Assembly (NCBI GenBank): GCA_009921765.1
Contig: RFXC01000160.1
Location: 1 to 10,260, forward strand
Direction of reading: 5' to 3'
Length of the DNA: 10,260 nucleotides
From: Betaproteobacteria bacterium
GTDB taxonomy: Bacteria; Pseudomonadota; Gammaproteobacteria; Burkholderiales; Burkholderiaceae
Numbering within the stretch: position 1 is the first letter of the stretch; each line of letters begins with the position of its first letter. The notes beneath the pieces are model-generated. The model did no database searches. It worked only from the letters and a program-made list of their open reading frames with translations, and was not told where the DNA came from. The position numbers were made by a program, and so were the translations under genes. Positions 7,846 to 10,260 of the stretch are shown one piece after another.

Positions 7846-8549
7846 ATGCCACGAATCGTAGACCTGACCTTGCCGGTTCGCTCCGGCATCAGCGGCATTC
7901 CGCGTATTCCGCTCTATGAGCAACACCCGGCGACCGTACGCGCCGCAACGGTGGTGAGCGAGGCGCAGCGTGAACTGCTGGTGCGTGAGGGCGTGGAGGT
8001 GATGCCGGGCGCACCGGCAGCCACCTCGCAACGCATATCGATGCGCCGCGACATTTCTTTGCCGAGGGTGATGCGGTTGATGAGCTCCGCCTCGAGCGAT
8101 TGGTACAGCGCCCGGCAGTCGTCCTCGATGTGAGTGGCATTTCGGCGGGCGACGGCGTCACCGGCAAGATGCTTGAGGCGTGCGGTGTGCGCCCCGCAGC
8201 CGGCGAGATTGTGGTGATTCGAACCGGCTGGACCGACCGCGCCTGGGGCACGCCAGCGTTCTGGGATAACACGGTCTGGCTTGACCCAAGCGTCGGTGAA
8301 TGGACTGCGCAATTTGATGTCGCCGCCGTTGCAATGGATTGTTTTCCTGAAAAGCCCTTTTGGCGCTACGAGCTCACCCCAGCCGAGCGGGGCGCCAATC
8401 ATCGCCGCTGGCTGGGCTCCGGTGTGCCGATGATTCAGTTGCTCACCAACCTCGCTGAGGCAGGTTCCCGATTCACGCTGACTGCGCTACCGTTGCGGCT
8501 GACTGGAATGGATGGTTCGCCTGCGCGGGTTGTTGGTGTTTGCGAGTAA
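7846..8549 (+). pseudogene. Cyclase-family (KynB-like) metal hydrolase, frameshifted
   Basis: Two overlapping frames together encode one cyclase-family protein (PF04199; kynurenine formamidase and related ring hydrolases) of about 234 residues, a normal length. The first frame starts at ATG 7846 with GGAG 7 nt upstream (MPRIVDLTLPVRSG...) and reads correctly to about PGAPA near 8016. The rest lies in the -1 frame: the metal-binding motif HLATHIDAPRHF (8022-8057), then AVVLDVSG, IVVIRTGWTDRAWGTPAFWD, AMDCFPEKPFWR, GANHRRWL and TALPLRLTGMDGSP, to TAA at 8549. The -1 frame has a stop at 7986-7988, so the switch must lie in 7989-8021. This equals one missing base. No slippery heptamer is evident, so a mutation or a sequence error is likelier than programmed frameshifting. 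Read from the later ATG at 8100, the second half would lack its metal ligands. Confidence 0.8.
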
Positions 8550-8565
8550 ACGTGCCAGAGCAGTT

Positions 8566-9396
8566 TTAATCGGACGAGCGCCGGCCGGCTGCGCAATCGG
8601 CAATGAAACCGCGCACCAGCGCGTTGAACGCTTCCGGCTTTTCCCACTGGATGAATCGGCCGGCCCCGGCGATCGGTGGGGCCTCCCGGAAACCCGTCAT
8701 GGCCGCCAAGACCTCCGGCTTGTCGGGAAATGGATCATGCTCGCCGCACACGCCAAGCACCGGCAGCGCAAGCCGGCTGAACGGCTCGACGAGCGCAGGT
8801 ACCGAGGTTGCGAACTCAAGCATGCCTCGGCGGTACTCGTCTGCAGGGTGACCGCCAAACATCTGCACGCAGGCCTCGCGGATGGGCGAATCAAGCGGAA
8901 CGACCATGTAGAGGCTGCGCCCCGCCTCGCGACGAAGAAAGTCCAGCAGTGCGTCGCGGCCATCGTTCTCGAGTATCCGAACCACTTTGTCGCTGGCGCG
9001 AATCCAGCGCTCGAGGTACTGGTCAGCCTCATGCATCTCGCTCCAGGCCACCATCACGATTCCGCGGACGTCCGCTGGATGACGCAGCGCGTAATTGGCT
9101 GCAATCGTGGTGCCGAAGGCAACCGCAACGAGCGTTGGCTGATGCACGCCGAAATGGTTGATGAGCGCCTCCAGATCCCGCGTCTGGTTCTCAAGCGAGA
9201 AACCAAAGGGCGCCATCCCGGTGCGGCGGTGCCCACGCCGCTCGTAGATCAGGCAACGATGGTCACGGGAGAACTCGGCAATCTGGTGTTCCCAGTAATC
9301 AATGCCGTGGATCTCGCCGTGAATGAAGACGAGGTCGGGGCCGCTGCCTGCAATCTCGCAGTAAAAATCCCAGCCGTTCGCGTGGACGTAAGCCAT
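8566..9396 (-). CDS. Alpha/beta-hydrolase-fold protein lacking Ser and His of the triad (276 aa)
   Basis: The fold is clear: an early strand with LVFIHGEIHG (oxyanion HG at 26-27), YERRGHRRTG, the nucleophile-elbow region LVAVAFGTTIAANYALRHP (89-107), LPVLGVCGEHDPFPDK with the likely acid D221, and a C-terminal GAGRFIQWEKPEAFN segment. The elbow residue normally Ser, Asp or Cys is Ala93, and the normally invariant His in G.GHF is Arg247. A standard hydrolase mechanism is therefore unlikely despite an intact, full-length frame. It may be a pseudoenzyme or use other residues. It starts 28 nt after the binding-protein stop, so it is probably co-transcribed with it. ATG 9396 is chosen because the fold begins there, although no good ribosome site precedes it. 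Its stop converges on the cyclase gene with 16 bp between and no visible terminator hairpin. Confidence 0.88.
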   Translation of the reverse strand: MAYVHANGWDFYCEIAGSGPDLVFIHGEIHGIDYWEHQIAEFSRDHRCLIYERRGHRRTGMAPFGFSLENQTRDLEALINHFGVHQPTLVAVAFGTTIAANYALRHPADVRGIVMVAWSEMHEADQYLERWIRASDKVVRILENDGRDALLDFLRREAGRSLYMVVPLDSPIREACVQMFGGHPADEYRRGMLEFATSVPALVEPFSRLALPVLGVCGEHDPFPDKPEVLAAMTGFREAPPIAGAGRFIQWEKPEAFNALVRGFIADCAAGRRSSD

Positions 9397-9424
9397 GGAG
9401 GTGTGCCTGCAGGCGCGGGGCGCG

Positions 9425-10260
9425 TCAGCGGCCGGCGCCTGCGCGGGCCTGCTCGGCCCGGTAGAAGGCGAGGGCGGCGCGACCATCCACGCCGCGCTTG
9501 GCGACCTCGGCAAGCCATTCCTGCTCGATGATGTTGAACGCCTCGCGAAGCTCTGCCTCGAACGATGCGGGTGCCTTGACGACCTTCACGCCCTGATCGA
9601 CAAGAGCCTTGATTGCTCCGTTGTTGGCTTGGTCAAGCACACCCATTCGCGCGGAAAATGCCTCACCGGACAACCGGGCGATCGCCTCCTTTGCGGCCGC
9701 GGGTAGCGCGTTCCAGCGGCTCTCGTTGATGAAGAAGGTGAACGACCCCGCGGTACCCAGACCCTCGAACTGGGTCCAGCCCTTGGTGTAGCGCGACAGG
9801 TTGAAGCTCATCACATCGATTGGCGTGACCGAAACATAGGCGTCGACCATGCCCTTGGAGACGAGTTCGAAGTAGCGCACGGCTGGCCCTGCAACGACGC
9901 CGGTAGTGACGGCACCAAAAGACTTCGCTGCATTACCGGGTGTCGCTGCGACCTTGGTGCGCTTGAGCTGGTCGATCGACACGATGGGATCGTTCAGACT
10001 GAAGAACCCCTGCGCGGGGAAAGCAACCACGCCGAGTACCTTCAGCCCCTTGTGCTCGCCGGCAGCAGCAAAGAATTTTTCGTGGGTACGCCACAGCGCG
10101 GTCGACATGGCCAGAGCCGAGGATGTCGGCCCCGGAACCTCGGTGATCAGGGTGGTGGTGAGCCGGTTGGGAACTACCCCCGCGAACTGGAATGAGATGT
10201 CTGCCCCGCCCTTGGCGACCAGATCCAATCCCGCCAGTGAGTGCGACCTTCAGCATTTCT
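9425..10260 (-). CDS. dctP: TRAP transporter periplasmic solute-binding protein, DctP family (5' end beyond window, apparent frameshift)
   Basis: Extracytoplasmic receptor expected to deliver substrate to the DctQ/DctM pair. Recognisable parts are LDLVAKGGADISFQF, the PIVSIDQLKRTKVAATPG segment, VRYFELVSKGMVDAYV, FFINESRWNALPAAAKEAI and the long C-terminal helix AFNIIEQEWLAEVAKRG. About 270 residues are seen against 320-360 usual. The signal peptide and the start of lobe I are missing. The main frame meets TGA at 10250-10252. The adjacent minus-strand frame stays open to the edge and reads EMLKVALTGG, which looks like the preceding part of a binding protein. Removing one C from CCC at 10230-10232 would join the frames. 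This may be a real frameshift, a sequencing error, or a small deletion. It is followed closely by the hydrolase-fold gene. Confidence 0.82.

Noticed and set aside
7989..8021. Programmed -1 frameshifting in the cyclase gene
   Set aside because: No X XXY YYZ slippery heptamer or strong downstream hairpin is evident, and the family is not known to use recoding. A mutation or sequence error is simpler.
8550..8565. A bidirectional terminator between the convergent genes
   Set aside because: The 16-bp gap contains a short T run but no inverted repeat longer than 3 bp, so no terminator is called.
8512..9531. Plus-strand open frame of 339 codons across the hydrolase-fold gene
   Set aside because: It is antisense to the alpha/beta-hydrolase-fold gene, which shows clear family motifs, and would overlap the end of the cyclase gene.

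Overview
The window is GC-rich, densely coding chromosomal DNA. Gene types and codon use fit a proteobacterium, most likely a betaproteobacterium of the Burkholderiales. That is an inference from family composition; no rRNA, tRNA or other taxonomic marker is present. I see no mobile element, CRISPR array or RNA gene.

Left half (1-5721), all on the minus strand. A two-component system is read first: a 7TMR-DISM histidine kinase (3724-5721), whose stop codon overlaps the start of an OmpR/PhoB-type response regulator (3020-3727) in an ATGA junction. Next, 127 bp downstream, comes the 5' 964 codons of a giant surface or secreted protein (2892 down to the window edge and beyond). It has an N-terminal LEPR motif, a DUF4347 domain, an aromatic-rich middle domain, cadherin/Ig-like repeats and the start of a LamG-like domain. 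It appears to start at TTG. The gap before it holds three perfectly phased 10-bp direct repeats (TGCAAWYCCY) plus a degenerate fourth. This is the layout expected for an OmpR/PhoB-family operator, so the regulator next door may control the giant gene.

Right half (5931-10260). A rightward unit encodes the small (DctQ) and large (DctM) membrane subunits of a TRAP transporter, then a cyclase-family (KynB-like) metal hydrolase whose reading frame is broken by a one-base shift at about 7989-8021. A leftward unit converges on it, with 16 bp between the stop codons. It encodes the TRAP periplasmic binding protein (DctP; its start lies beyond the window and its frame is broken near 10230) and an alpha/beta-hydrolase-fold protein that lacks both the nucleophile and the histidine of the usual triad. 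The TRAP system is therefore split over two converging units, each with a hydrolase-type companion. This suggests uptake and processing of an organic, perhaps aromatic, acid; the substrate cannot be read from sequence.

The 209-bp divergent region 5722-5930 carries candidate promoters for both halves and a 7-bp inverted repeat over the likely -10 of the TRAP promoter.
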